NCBI GenBank assembly: GCA_963575745.1
Contig: CAUYUJ010001292.1
Location: 105,001 to 130,000 of the forward strand
Direction: 5' to 3'
From: Prorocentrum cordatum
Taxonomy: Eukaryota > Sar > Dinophyceae > Prorocentrales > Prorocentraceae
DNA: 25,000 nt
The notes beneath the pieces are model-generated. The model had not been told where the DNA came from. It saw nothing but the letters and a program-made list of their open reading frames with translations, and did not search any database. Positions 16,501 through 25,000 of this stretch are shown in pieces. The first letter of the stretch is position 1. Each line of letters starts with the position of its first letter. Both the position numbers and the translations under genes were made by a program.

Positions 16501-16726
16501 AGAGCCCCGAATCATCAGGGGTAACTCGGGTCAGGGATAACTCGGGTTCGTTTTTCGGGAATCCAAACCCGAGTTACCCCGGACCCGAGTTACCCCGGAT
16601 AACTCGGGCGTCCAGAGCCCCACATCATCAGGGGTAACTCGGGTCAGGGCTAACTCGGGTTCCTTTTTCGGGAATCCAAACCCGAGTTACCCCGGACCCG
16701 AGTTACCCTGGATAACTCGGGCGCCC
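16501..16726 (+). repeat. Family E, two tandem 113-bp fold-back units (E1)
   Basis: Units are 16501-16613 and 16614-16726. In the first, the arm 16518-16548 pairs with 16566-16596 at 29 of 31 positions around a 17-base loop. Each arm itself holds two copies of GGGGTAACTCGGGT-like sequence, so pairing in alternative registers is also possible. A third GATAACTCGGGCG follows the hairpin. The same unit occurs in inverse orientation at 21690-22022. Confidence 0.85.
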
Positions 16727-16728
16727 GA

Positions 16729-16950
16729 CAGTGGCGGAGCGTCGTGATTAGCCTATAGGTTTACCAAACAATGTTCTAAGAACCTCTTGTGGTTCCCACG
16801 AAATGTTCTTAGAACCTGTCTAGCTGAGTCTGTCTTGTCTTTAGGACGTCGGTCTCATGTTCTAAGATCTCTTCTTAGAAGACTTCTGGGTTCTAAGAAC
16901 ATGTCGTGGTAGGCCTATAGGAATGCCGGGACGGTGGGTCCCTGCTCAAG
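16729..16950 (+). repeat. Family B element, copy B2
   Basis: Begins CAGTGGCGGAGCGTC directly after the E1 units and ends GGGTCCCTGCTCAAG. Subterminal AGCCTATAGG and TAGGCCTATAGG are inverted. The interior carries GTTCTAAGAACC, GTTCTTAGAACC, GTTCTAAGATC, CTTCTTAGAAG and GTTCTAAGAAC. It is 222 bp, non-coding, and roughly collinear with B1. Confidence 0.78.
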
Positions 16951-17059
16951 GAGTGCCAGATGCGCCGGCGCCGGGCCGGTCAAGCTGCTCAGCCGTCGTC
17001 CGAGGGAGGGGGGTCAGAGCTCATGTCCTCTTCCAGCCTCCTCCTGGGCCCCTTGTCCT

Positions 17060-17660
17060 GCAGTCGGTTCCGTCCGCTGACCCGTCGCAGCGCTGGAGGA
17101 AGGTGAACGGCGCGATGGCGGGTGCGGTATTTGTGCTTCTCGCCGCGGGTTGGGGTCCCCAGGGGCCTTGGGATTGGCTCCATCCTTGTGGGGATCGCTA
17201 CGCTGTCGCGGACTATGTTCTTGACGATGACGTTTACCCCGATCGAGGGCCTCCCTTGGTGCGGCCCCGAGGCGGTCGGCCTGGAAGGCCGCTTCGAAAC
17301 AGTTTAACGGTCGAAGGTTAGAGAACGGAGCTGAGACTTCCGATCTTCTCAGGGCTCTGAGGGCCATGGCCAATAAGGTGTCTAACAAGTCCAGGGCAGG
17401 ACAGTGCACTGTTGCAGCTGCGGGCTTGTGGCCCAGAGGGAGGTTGGCCCAAGCAGGGGTAAAGGTCGAGTCTAATATGTGTCCCAGGTGTGGCCGTGAG
17501 CCTGAGACTGATCTTCACCACTGTTAGGCCAGCCCTGAGAATGCCAGGCCGTTGCCAGGCCACGCAACACCTATTCGACCAGGCCGCGGCAGGAGCTGAG
17601 GAGCACCCTTGCTACTGGCCGAGGGGTATCATTCCCAAGACGTGGATTTTTCTATCCATG
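17060..17660 (+). pseudogene. Decayed LINE-type retrotransposon ORF fragment (C-terminal region)
   Basis: Three pieces in two frames resemble the C-terminal region of LINE reverse-transcriptase polyproteins that I associate with dinoflagellates. In frame with 17106: NGAMAGAVFVLLAAGWGPQG, then a WDWL and GDRYAVADY segment. In frame with 17366: MANKVSNKSRAGQCTVAAAG, LWPRGRLAQAG, and the zinc-binding pattern CPRCGREPETDLHH, followed by TAG at 17525-17527 where a Trp would be expected. Back in the first frame: EEHPCYWPRGIIPKTW (17595-17645). The frameshifts and the stop show it is dead. No reverse transcriptase core is in the window. The family assignment is from memory of motif patterns. Confidence 0.6.
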
Positions 17661-17955
17661 AGCCCCCCGACGACCTCGCCGTGAGGCTCGACCCATCGTT
17701 GCCAGCTTCCCCCCTGCTGCCTCCTGGCGTTTCCCCCCCGCCCTCCCCTGCGTGTCCCTGCGTGAAGGCGGGCGGCTCTGACCGGCGGGAGACGGCCCAG
17801 GGGGGGCCTTCCTCAGGACACCCGCTTCTCCGCAGAGCCTCCCAGGCCGTGGTCTCCGTCGATGGGGGGGAGCCGACTCAAGGGACTCGAAGGAGGTTCA
17901 AACGTCTGGAGATTTGGTGCCGCCCGCGCTGCCCAGGGCAGGGACCCCAAATGTC
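17661..17955. other. Spacer, possibly further LINE relic
   Basis: Open in one plus-strand frame (HEPPDDLAVRL, then a Pro-rich stretch). It may continue the same dead element but no motif confirms this. Confidence 0.3.
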
Positions 17956-18133
17956 TCTCCGACTCCTCCTCCTCCTCCGCCTCCGCCTCCTCCTCCTCCT
18001 GCTCCTCCCCTCCTCCTCCCTGCTCCTCCTCCTCCTCCTCCTCCTCCTCCTCTCCTCCTCCTCCTCCTCCTCCTCCTCCTCCTCCTCCTCCTCCTCCTCC
18101 TCCTCCTCCTCCTCCTCCTCCTCCTCCTCCTCC
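17956..18133 (+). repeat. (TCC)n microsatellite
   Basis: A variable start with CGCC and CTGC variants, then a long pure TCC block (about 18054-18132). It lies between the two LINE-like relics. Confidence 0.95.
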
Positions 18134-18261
18134 GCATGCGTCCAGAAGGGCATTCTCCGGCTCGGGACCAAGGCGTGCTTGAGGCCTGAGTTCGGGGGCG
18201 GCAAAGAGGGGGGTGATGACCAGGGGGGGGGGATATCATGGCGGGGACCATGATGTTTCCT

Positions 18262-18365
18262 AGATTTCATGGCGCCTCTTCTTATTTCATTACGTCCCTG
18301 GCCCCCCGCTGGGCCGCGCACATGCCGCCGGTCATGATTTGCACCCCCCCTCTTGGACAGCCCCC
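18262..18365 (+). repeat. Dispersed repeat I, copy 2
   Basis: Aligns with 22239-22340. Shared words in the same order are AGATTTCATGGC, CCTCTTCTTTC, CGT-CCTG-GCCCCC, CATGCCGC-GG-CATGAT and CCCCCCTCTT. Confidence 0.55.
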
Positions 18366-18496
18366 TCTTGGCCGCTCCCGATCAGTGTAATCGAGACCTT
18401 TGGAATACGGTGAAAGGGGCCGGCCCTGGACAGGGATATCGAAGCTGTAAAGATCGAGAGCCGCGCGAATGAGTCAGATTCTGCGCGAGCTCACCT

Positions 18497-19110
18497 GTGG
18501 TGAGGTCCCTTTTCGCCTTCAGCACCCTGGCCGACCATCCTGCCGAGAAGATGTCTCCCAGGGCCCCAGTCCCAGCAGGAGCCGCTGCTGCCCTGCGCGA
18601 GCTCGAGGTGGAGTCAAAGGACACCCGCCGTCGCCTAGTCACCAGTTTGGCGGAGATGCCTGTTTCCCGACCCGTTTCTGAGTTGCGTTCGGCCCTCGGG
18701 ACCTCTCGGCCCAAACTGGACATGAAGCAGGCTAGAGTTGACGCGCTCCACTCCCTTGGCCCTACCGACGGCGATCGCCTCCGCTGGCATTGCCGATCCT
18801 GTGGGTCCCAACCCCAGAGGAGGTCCAAGGGTGCCATTGCGAGGTGGCTTCGAAAGCCCTGCAGTGCCCCAGTGGTTGCTAATGCCTCCTGTCAGGCCCC
18901 TAACTCTGTGGCCCCAACCCGCCATGGCCCGACTGCGCACGCCTCTCACACAATGCGGTGGTGGGAGGTTGGGGTGGGCTCTCGAAAGGCATTGATGTTT
19001 GCCCGTTCGACCTGCCGTGGGCTCGGCACAGACCGCTACAGGCGAGGTGGGAAGTTGGCGCAGGAACGCCAGGCCCCCACACGCACGGGGCTGCCGTATT
19101 TGACGGCCCT
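18497..19110 (+). pseudogene. Possible LINE C-terminal relic with Cys-rich motif
   Basis: A 222-residue plus-strand frame begins with a helical, charged segment (ALRELEVESKDTRRRLVTSL). It then has RWHCRSCGSQPQRRSKG...RWLRKPC (about 18783-18863), and further on HASHTMRWWE and STCRGLG. The spacing CxxCG ... Leu-Arg-Lys-Pro-Cys resembles zinc-ribbon-like ends of LINE proteins, and a LINE relic lies just upstream beyond the TCC tract. The start is arbitrary and other frames are equally long, so this could be chance. Confidence 0.33.
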
Positions 19111-19584
19111 CGAGCAGGGCCTCGCCCCGGACCGCGCGAAGAGTCGGCCCCCCTCCCAGGCGTGACCTCGCGGAGCCCCGCGCAGCGCCTCGCCTCGTCT
19201 CATGCACTGCCCCCTCTCTCTCCCCCTCCCTCCCTTGCCCCTGGTGGTCTCTGGCCGAGGCCCTGGGGCTCCGCAGCCCGCCTCCCCGCCGCCTCCCCGC
19301 CGTCGACGGACGAGGCCGCCTCCCCGCCTCCCCGCCCGGCAGGAGCGGGCGCCCCAGCCCCGCGGCGCAGCCGGGCTCGCCCGCGGCGTCGCCGGCGTCC
19401 CGCGGCACCAGGAGCCCCCTTTTTGTTGGAGCGTCGGAGGCAGGATGGGGGCTCTCCAGGTAGGCTCGGCCTATCGGAGTTCCAGCTCAGACCCTACTGC
19501 CTGGTCCGTCGCCCCCCACCTGATTCCTATGCCCCCCCCCCCCTATTTCCACGGCTGTGCCTATGCACATGCCTCCCCCCTGAC
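19111..19584. other. Spacer, nothing recognised
   Basis: Very GC-rich, Pro/Arg-coding-looking sequence in all frames with C-runs. No domain or repeat partner was found. Confidence 0.4.
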
Positions 19585-19588
19585 TCCG

Positions 19589-19700
19589 ATGCCCATGCCT
19601 ATGCCTATGCCTATGCCCACGCCTATGCCTGTGCCTTGCGCTCGCTTACTTCCGCTTGCTTGCGCTTGCTTGCTTCCGCTTGCTTGCTTGTGCTTGCTTG
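19589..19700 (+). repeat. (CCTATG)n then (TTGC)n short tandem repeats
   Basis: About seven hexamers of ATGCCT type (19589-19632) are followed, after a short gap, by TTGC/CTTGCTTCCG tetramer-type repeats (about 19643-19700). They are not the TTTAGGG type expected for algal telomeres. Confidence 0.75.
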
Positions 19701-19708
19701 AATTTTGC

Positions 19709-19785
19709 TCCTCCCGTCCTGCTACCGTCCTCCTTTCGTCCTCCTCCCATCCTCCTCTCGTCCTCCTCCTGTCCCTCCTATCTAT
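19709..19785 (+). repeat. Degenerate CGTCCTCCT tandem repeat
   Basis: CGTCCTG, CGTCCTCCTTT, CGTCCTCCTCC, CATCCTCCTCT and CGTCCTCCTCC follow at about 10-12-bp spacing. Confidence 0.65.
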
Positions 19786-20405
19786 TTGGAGCCAACGCGG
19801 GCTGACATGTTTTACAGTGGGTGCGCGAATTCCGAAACCACATGTTTTTCGTCAGCGTATCCCGGAGTTCTCCGCTCCGCGCGCTGCACGGCGACTTCCC
19901 GCAGGCGTGGAAGAAGCTGCTGCGTTCAGGGTTCTCTGGGTTTCCCCGGACTCCCCCTCGGGTGCACCCTGCGCGCGGGTTTTCGGGGTTGGGCTTCTTC
20001 CGAGTGCTTCTGTCGGCCGCGCACGCACTGTGCCTCCGAGCGATGCAACGCGCCTAGTGAGGACGCGCGCCTTCATCTAGGGTATGCCCTTGGCGTCTGC
20101 GGCCTGTCCGTTGCCGTTTTCGCTGGTCGCCCGCCGCCTCAAACGTTCCAACTTTGGCCCCCACGGGTCTTGCGTCCGTGCCACCCGTCCTTAATACGCG
20201 TTTTGATTGTGGCGGGCGTTGCAGGTGGGTGGGGTTAGGGACATGGGGGCGGTAACGTCACGTTTCGTGCGGCCGCCGTCTGGGGATGTGTGGGGGTGAC
20301 CAGAGACAGCTCGGAGGTCAGCGCGAATCGCGACGCTGCCTGGGACCGGGGGGCGGCCAGAGCGGGTGACAGCCGCCACTGCGAATGATCAGGGACGATG
20401 TCTCG
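19786..20405. other. Spacer, nothing recognised
   Basis: Mixed sequence with a continuous open plus-strand frame to about 20080 that shows no domain. I do not support a gene. Confidence 0.4.
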
Positions 20406-20411
20406 GAGGTT

Positions 20412-20432
20412 CACACCACCACCACCACCACA
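20412..20432 (+). repeat. Short (CAC)n microsatellite
   Basis: About six to seven CAC units. Confidence 0.85.
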
Positions 20433-20439
20433 GGGCTCC

Positions 20440-20665
20440 TGTTGACCCCTCCGACTCGAGTTCTTTCGATTTCGATCGGTTCCGGTTGCGATTAGGTTCG
20501 ACTTCGGATTCCGATTTGGATGTCAGCTCCTTCCTTCCTGGAGGCCGTACTAGCCTGCTGGCCTGCTGTCGATCTCCGTCGATTGGACTGCTCCCGACCT
20601 GTCCGCCGATTGCTGCCGATCCGATTCATGCCGATTCGATCCTGGGCTCTACTGGCACCACCAGC
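20440..20665 (+). repeat. Family C-like GATTCGAT-rich patch
   Basis: Repeated words CGATTTCGATCGG, GATTCCGATTTGG, GCCGATCCGATTC and GCCGATTCGATCC resemble the tail of family C copy C3. It is degenerate and has no defined ends. Confidence 0.45.
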
Positions 20666-20753
20666 CTCCAGCGAGGGGGTCCACGAAGCTTCCTCGAGCT
20701 GGGGGCAGGGGGTGCCTCGAGCGAGAAGGGAGGGACCACACCACCAGGATGAA

Positions 20754-20905
20754 GCCGGGCCTGTCCTCCTACAGGGAGACTTGGGATGAACACTGAAAGA
20801 TAATCAAAACATATTCCAAGATGGCAACAAATACCCCCCAAAATCGTCCCCAGGCTATTTTTTTACTATTCTCGAACATTCCTCCTGTAGATGGACAGGC
20901 CCGAC
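20754..20905. repeat. MITE family D, copy D4
   Basis: Ends GCCGGGCCTGTCCTCCTACA and CTGTAGATGGACAGGCCCGAC enclose an AT-rich interior that aligns with D1, e.g. TCAAAACATATTCCAAGATG, AACAAATACC and GTCCCCAGGCTATTT. 152 bp, non-coding. Confidence 0.8.
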
Positions 20906-20998
20906 CTCAACACCAGGAGATGGCCCTCCTTGGCGCCTCTCGCGCTTTGTGGTGGTGGTGGCTTCCAGCCAAGAATTCCCGACGCTAGATACTGTTCC
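20906..20998. other. Spacer
   Basis: Short stretch between D4 and minisatellite G. Nothing recognised apart from a small GTGGTGGTGG patch at about 20950. Confidence 0.4.
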
Positions 20999-21380
20999 AC
21001 TGACGGCGAGTGGCTTCGAACCGTCGCGCGTCCCCTGCCCTTCCCTGCCCTCCCCCTCTCCCCCCCCCAAAAAACAAAAAACAATGTTCAATGCCGGCGC
21101 GTGGCTTCCAGCTGGTGCTTCGCGCGTTCCCTGCCCTCCTCTGCCCCTCCCCCTCCCCCTCCCAACAAAAACAAAACATGTTCAATGCCGGCGCGTGGCT
21201 TCCAGCTGGTGCTTCGCGCGTTCCCTGCCCTGCCCTGTCCCCTCCCCCTCCCCCTCCCAAAAAAGCAAAGCATGTTCAATGCCGGCGCGTGGCTTCCAGC
21301 TGGTGCTTCGCGCGTTCCCTGCCCTCCCCTGCCCCCTCCCCCTCCCCCCCCCAAAAAAAAAATGTTCCATGCCGGCGCGT
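20999..21380 (+). repeat. Minisatellite G, ~94-bp unit, three good plus two partial copies
   Basis: Good units start with ATGTTCAATGCCGGCGCGTG at 21084, 21178 and 21272. A partial fourth starts at 21362 and a degenerate unit precedes at 20999-21083. Each unit has GGCTTCCAGCTGGTGCTTCG, CGCGTTCCCTGCCCT, a C/T-rich tract and then an A-rich tract that differs in every unit. Base differences elsewhere are few, so amplification is fairly recent. The minus-strand open frames are its translation. Confidence 0.9.
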
Positions 21381-21559
21381 TCCATCCTTTCGGCCCCCCG
21401 CGGCCCGTTCTCTTTGGGGCACCCCGCGCGGAGCGGCAAGGGGTCGGGGACGGAAGTCTTCTGCCCCCCGGGGATGGTGGGCCGGGGCGTCGGAGGCCGC
21501 GGGCATCCAACAGAAATCAGATCGGGTGAGCGTCAGGGCACATCGCCGTCGTAGGGGTG
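21381..21559. other. Spacer
   Basis: GC-rich sequence between minisatellite G and repeat J. Nothing recognised. Confidence 0.4.
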
Positions 21560-21650
21560 TCGGGGCTGGACAGAGCCCCCAAAAGTGGCACGTCGATTCG
21601 CGAATTGTCCGTTTTCGGTTCTCGAGAGGGCGCCGTGGCCGTCCTTTCGT
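21560..21650 (+). repeat. Dispersed repeat J, copy 2
   Basis: Partner of 12510-12600. The best shared core is ACGTCGATTC, CCGTTTTCGGTTC, CGAGAGGGCG and GGCCGTCCTTTC. Confidence 0.6.
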
Positions 21651-21689
21651 GGTGTTAGAGCTATTAATACCCGAAAGCCACAAGTCGGG

Positions 21690-22022
21690 CGCCCGAGTTA
21701 CCCGGGGTAACTCGGGTCCGGGGTAATTCGGGCTTGGATTCCCGAAAAATGACCCCGAGTGAGCCCTGACCCGAGTTACCCTTGATGATTTGGGGCTCTG
21801 GACGCCCAAATGACCCGGGGTAACTCGGGCCCGGGTAACTCGGGCTTGGATTTCCGAAAAAACGAACCCGAGTTAGCCTGCACCCGCGTTATCCCTGATG
21901 ATTTGGAGCTCTGGTCGAATTATCCGGGGTAACTCGGGCCCGGGGTAACTCGGGGTCGAAATCCCGAAAAACGCACCCGAGGTAGCCCTGACCCGAGTTA
22001 TCCCTGATGATTCGGGGCTCTG
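21690..22022 (-). repeat. Family E, three tandem fold-back units (E2)
   Basis: Units of about 112, 114 and 107 bp end at about 21801, 21915 and 22022. All are in inverse orientation to E1, with CCCGAGTTACCC, GGGGTAACTCGGG, TTGGATTCCCGAAAAA and CTGATGATTTGGGGCTCTG. They are more diverged from each other than the two E1 units are, but each keeps two inverted arms around a loop containing CCCGAAAAA or a close variant. Confidence 0.82.
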
Positions 22023-22238
22023 AAGCAGGCGTCGAATAGGTGGCTAGGCATCGCTCGGACGTGTGGATTTTTTTTGGGGGGGGCGAGAACCATCGAGGAA
22101 CACCCCGGATCATTCTGCAACAAAGAAGCGCGCCAGAAATCCGAAGCACGCACGGAGAAGGGACGTCCGAGCGACGGCAACGTGGGGGGGGGGAGTGCCA
22201 GGGGAGAGCAAATCTTGGCCGTGGCAGCGGGGCCTCGC
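22023..22238. other. Spacer with G-runs
   Basis: Contains a T8-G8 junction at about 22069-22084 and a G-run near 22184-22193. No gene or repeat recognised. Confidence 0.45.
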
Positions 22239-22401
22239 AGATTTCATGGCCCGCCCTCCTCTTCTTTCGGTGCGTTCCCTGCGCCCCCTCGTCCGCGCGC
22301 GTGCCGCGGGCCATGATGCACTCCCTCCCCCCCTCTTCGGCGCGCCTGAGCGGGGAGGACGAGCGCGAGTGGAAGGGCGTAAAGCCCATGGAGGTTGAAC
22401 G
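22239..22401 (+). repeat. Dispersed repeat I, copy 3 (longest)
   Basis: The left part (to about 22340) matches 18262-18365, and the right part (22327-22401) matches 13163-13235. It therefore links those two partial copies into one family. An open frame across the right part and beyond (EREWKGVKPMEVERFFADLL) is tempting, but the partner copy at 13163 lacks it. Confidence 0.55.
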
Positions 22402-22612
22402 ATTTTTCGCCGATCTGCTTACGGGGATCAAGCCAGAAAGGTCGAGGCAGGTCGAGGTAATCCAGATATTTGTTCGCCAGCGTAAGACCCAAGCAGCAAA
22501 GCATCGGATGAGTAACCATGTGGTGCAAGGAGGAGGCAGCGGAGGAGGAGAAGAAAGGGAGGAGGGGAAGGGGGCGGGCAGGGCCGAGCGAGAGCCCGAC
22601 AGCAGTAGCTGA
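22402..22612. other. Spacer before the TAG array
   Basis: The first half is open in a plus-strand frame (TGIKPERSRQVEVIQIFVRQ) with no domain I recognise. The second half is purine-rich (GGAGGAGG) and grades into the array. Confidence 0.4.
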
Positions 22613-22615
22613 AGC

Positions 22616-22693
<78 letters not shown>

Positions 22694-22695
22694 TT

Positions 22696-22776
<81 letters not shown>

Positions 22777-22818
22777 AGTAGTAGTAGTAGTAAGTCGTAG
22801 TAAGTAGTAGTAGCAGTG

Positions 22819-22852
<34 letters not shown>

Positions 22853-23389
22853 GTAGTAGTAGTAGTAGTAAGTATATAGTAGTAGTCGTAGTCGTATCGT
22901 AGTCGTAGTCGTAGTCGTAGTCGTAGTTGTAGTCGTATTAGTAGTAGTAGTATTAAGTATAGTAGTGTAGTAGTAGTAGTACGTACTAGTACTAGTACTA
23001 GTTGTAGTAGTAGTAGTAGTATACTAGTAACTAGGTATGTAGTAGTATTAGTAGTAGTCGTAGTAGTAAGTAGTAAGTAGTCCGTAGTATCCGTAGTAAA
23101 AAGCAGCAGCAGCCAAGTAGTAGTGGTAGTAGTAGTAGTAGTAGTAGCAGCAGCAGCAGTAGTAGTAGTAGTAGTGGTAGTAGTAGTAGTAGTAGTAGCA
23201 GCAGCAGCAGTAGTAGTAGTAGCGGTAGTAGTAGTAGTCGTAGCAATGGTGGTAGTAGTCGTAGTCGTAGTAGTTATCCTAGTAGTTGTCGTCGCCGTAG
23301 TAGTAGACGTTGTACTAGTAGGAGTAGTCGTGGCAGTAGTCGCAGTACTCGTAACCGTCGTAGTGGTAACAGAAGTAGTAGTGGTAGTC

Positions 23390-23453
<64 letters not shown>

Positions 23454-23470
23454 CAGTAGTAGTAGTAGGG

Positions 23471-23565
<95 letters not shown>

Positions 23566-23687
23566 ATCGTAGGAGTAGTAATAGTAGTGGCAGTAAAATT
23601 AAAAGTAGTAGTCGTAGTAGCAGGAATTGTGGTAGTATCAGTGGTCGTAGTATTAGTCGTAGTCGTAGTAGTAGTAGCAGTAGTAGC

Positions 23688-23729
<42 letters not shown>

Positions 23730-24038
23730 TGTAGTAGTAGTAGTTGTTGTAAGTAGTAGTCGTAGCTGTAGTAGTAGTAGTAGCAATAGTTAGTAGTAAG
23801 TAGTAGTAGGCGTAGTAGTAGCAGTCGGGGTTTAGTAGTGCTCGTACTCGCAATAATAGAAGTAGCAGTATGTGCACAAGGTGTAGCAGTTGTAGTGAAG
23901 TAGGTAGTTAGTAAAGTATAGTAGTAGTAGTAGTAGTAACTAGTAGTAGTAGTAGTAGTAGCAAGTAGTAGCATATAGTAGTGAGTAGAGGAAGTAGTAG
24001 TACTAAGTGTAAGTAGTAGTAGTAGTAGTAGTAATAGC

Positions 24039-24080
<42 letters not shown>

Positions 24081-24132
24081 CGTAGTAGTAGTAGTAGTAG
24101 CAGTAGTAGTAGTAGTAGTCGTAGTAGTAGTC

Positions 24133-24177
<45 letters not shown>

Positions 24178-24441
24178 ATAGTAGTAGTAGTAGTTGTCGC
24201 AGTAGTAGTAGGAGTAGTTGTGGCAGAAGTCGTAGTTGCGACTGCAATAGATGTAGTTGTGCTGGTGTGGGTCGCGCAGTAGTACTAGCGGTAGTTGAGG
24301 TAGTCGTAGTCGTAGGCGTAGCTGTAGTAGTAGTTGTACGAATATGGGTAACCGTAGTCGTGTTCGTAGTAGTAGAAGAAGCCGTAGCAGCACCGTAGTG
24401 GTTGAAGGTGTATAAGTCGTAGAACTAGTAGTGGTAGTCGC

Positions 24442-24474
<33 letters not shown>

Positions 24475-24600
24475 TTCCAGTAGTTGTAGTTGTAGTTGTA
24501 GTAGTAGCAGTAGTAGTAGCAGTAATTGTAGCAGTAGCAACACTTGTAATAATCGTTGTTGTCGTAGTATCTCTAGTCGTTGCCAACGTAGCAGTAGTAA

Positions 24601-24654
<54 letters not shown>

Positions 24655-25000
24655 GGGTAGTAGTCGTCGTAGTAGTCGTCGTAATCGTAGTAGTAGAAGT
24701 AGTAGCCGTCCTGGTCGTAGCAGTCGTAGTCGTCGTCGTGGCCGTCGTCGTAGTATTGGCGCATGTACTAGAAGCCGTAGTCGTGGTCTTTGTCGTAGTC
24801 GTACTTTGTATGGGGTACTGGTAGTAGTGGAAGTTGTCGCCGTCGTATAACCAGTAATAGTAGCAGTAGTACGAGTCGTAGTCGTAGTCGTAGTCGTAGT
24901 TGCAGTAGACTTAGTAGTCGTGGCATTCGTTGCCGCTGTAGTCGTAGTAATCGTGGTAGTAACTTTAGCATTAGTTGTTGTAGCAGCAGCAGCAGCACCA
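22613..25000 (+). repeat. ~2.4-kb (TAG/GTA)n array, running off the window end
   Basis: Long pure TAG blocks (for example 22616-22694, 23396-23450 and 24598-24652) alternate with GTCGTAG, CAGCAG, TAGTAAG and TAGTTGTAG variants. At 23123-23225 a pattern of GG, TAG run and CAGCAGCAGCAG is duplicated in tandem with a 51-bp period. Variants are denser towards the right end (after about 24200). Frames give poly-Val, poly-Ser, poly-Leu, poly-Thr or poly-Tyr, and one frame is continuous TAG stops, so no gene is supported. Confidence 0.97.

Noticed and set aside
19589-19632. Telomere-like repeat (CCTATG)n
   Set aside because: The unit is not a known telomere type, the run is short and interrupted, and it lies inside the window between ordinary sequence.
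22387-22612. Possible short gene with EREWKGVKPMEVERFFADLL and a helical continuation
   Set aside because: No known domain. The start lies in dispersed repeat I, whose other copy is not open, and there is no splice or transcript evidence.
23315-24543. Poly-Leu, Tyr and Thr open frames of 200-310 residues on the minus strand
   Set aside because: Antisense translation of the TAG array.

Overview
This window looks like intergenic nuclear DNA from a large, GC-rich, repeat-laden eukaryotic genome. I find no intact protein gene, no rRNA or tRNA gene, no operon structure and no CRISPR array. The best single guess is a dinoflagellate alga, at moderate confidence. The reasons are 25 kb of GC-rich sequence without a credible gene, very abundant trinucleotide microsatellites, many short fold-back elements, and a broken LINE-type retrotransposon tail whose zinc-binding motif resembles those I associate with dinoflagellate LINEs. 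Another GC-rich protist is not excluded. Most long open frames are translations of simple repeats (poly-Ser, Leu, Pro, Glu, Arg, His, Met or Val) and are not genes.

The non-microsatellite sequence is a mosaic of short dispersed repeat families that recur within the window. I give them local letters. Family A is about 190 bp, has TIRs containing A5-loop palindromes, and occurs near 2300, 3529, 4100, 8479, 13514, 13750 and 14292. Family B is about 225 bp, rich in GTTCTNAGAAC palindromes (8698, 16729). Family C is CGATCCGATG-rich (8409, 8662, 8933, 9930, 20440). Family D is about 150-185 bp, an AT-rich interior bounded by TIRs of the type GTCGGGCCTGTCC (5038, 9653, 10741, 20754). Family E has 113-bp fold-back units in tandem (16501, 21690). 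Families F, G and H are tandem minisatellites of about 102, 94 and 93 bp (6464, 20999, 11238). Family K is about 145 bp with 20-bp perfect TIRs (2760, 10113, relic 2950). Element L has family A inserted inside it (4033-4446). Element N is a fold-back (495-701). I and J are diverged dispersed repeats.

Layout: 1-3.0 kb holds fold-back N, an AT-rich island, AAC and GGA microsatellites and K1. 3.0-5.2 kb holds A1, L with nested A2, and D1. 5.2-9.5 kb holds ACC and TCC microsatellites, minisatellite F, a long palindrome, the C-A3-C-B1-C mosaic and a CGT array. 9.5-14.5 kb holds D2, K2, D3, minisatellite H, TCC tracts and A5, A6 and A4 on the minus strand. 15.3-16.35 kb is an ATG/GAT array between purine tracts. 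16.5-19.1 kb holds E1, B2 and LINE relics split by a TCC tract. 19.1-22.4 kb holds short tandem repeats, D4, minisatellite G, J and E2. From 22.6 kb to the window end is a TAG/GTA array of about 2.4 kb that runs off the edge.

The most interesting signal is family A. Its copies keep palindromes with an A5 loop near both ends while the stem bases change in a paired way, and in one copy different stem sequence is used. This suggests that the hairpin shape, not the sequence, is what is conserved.
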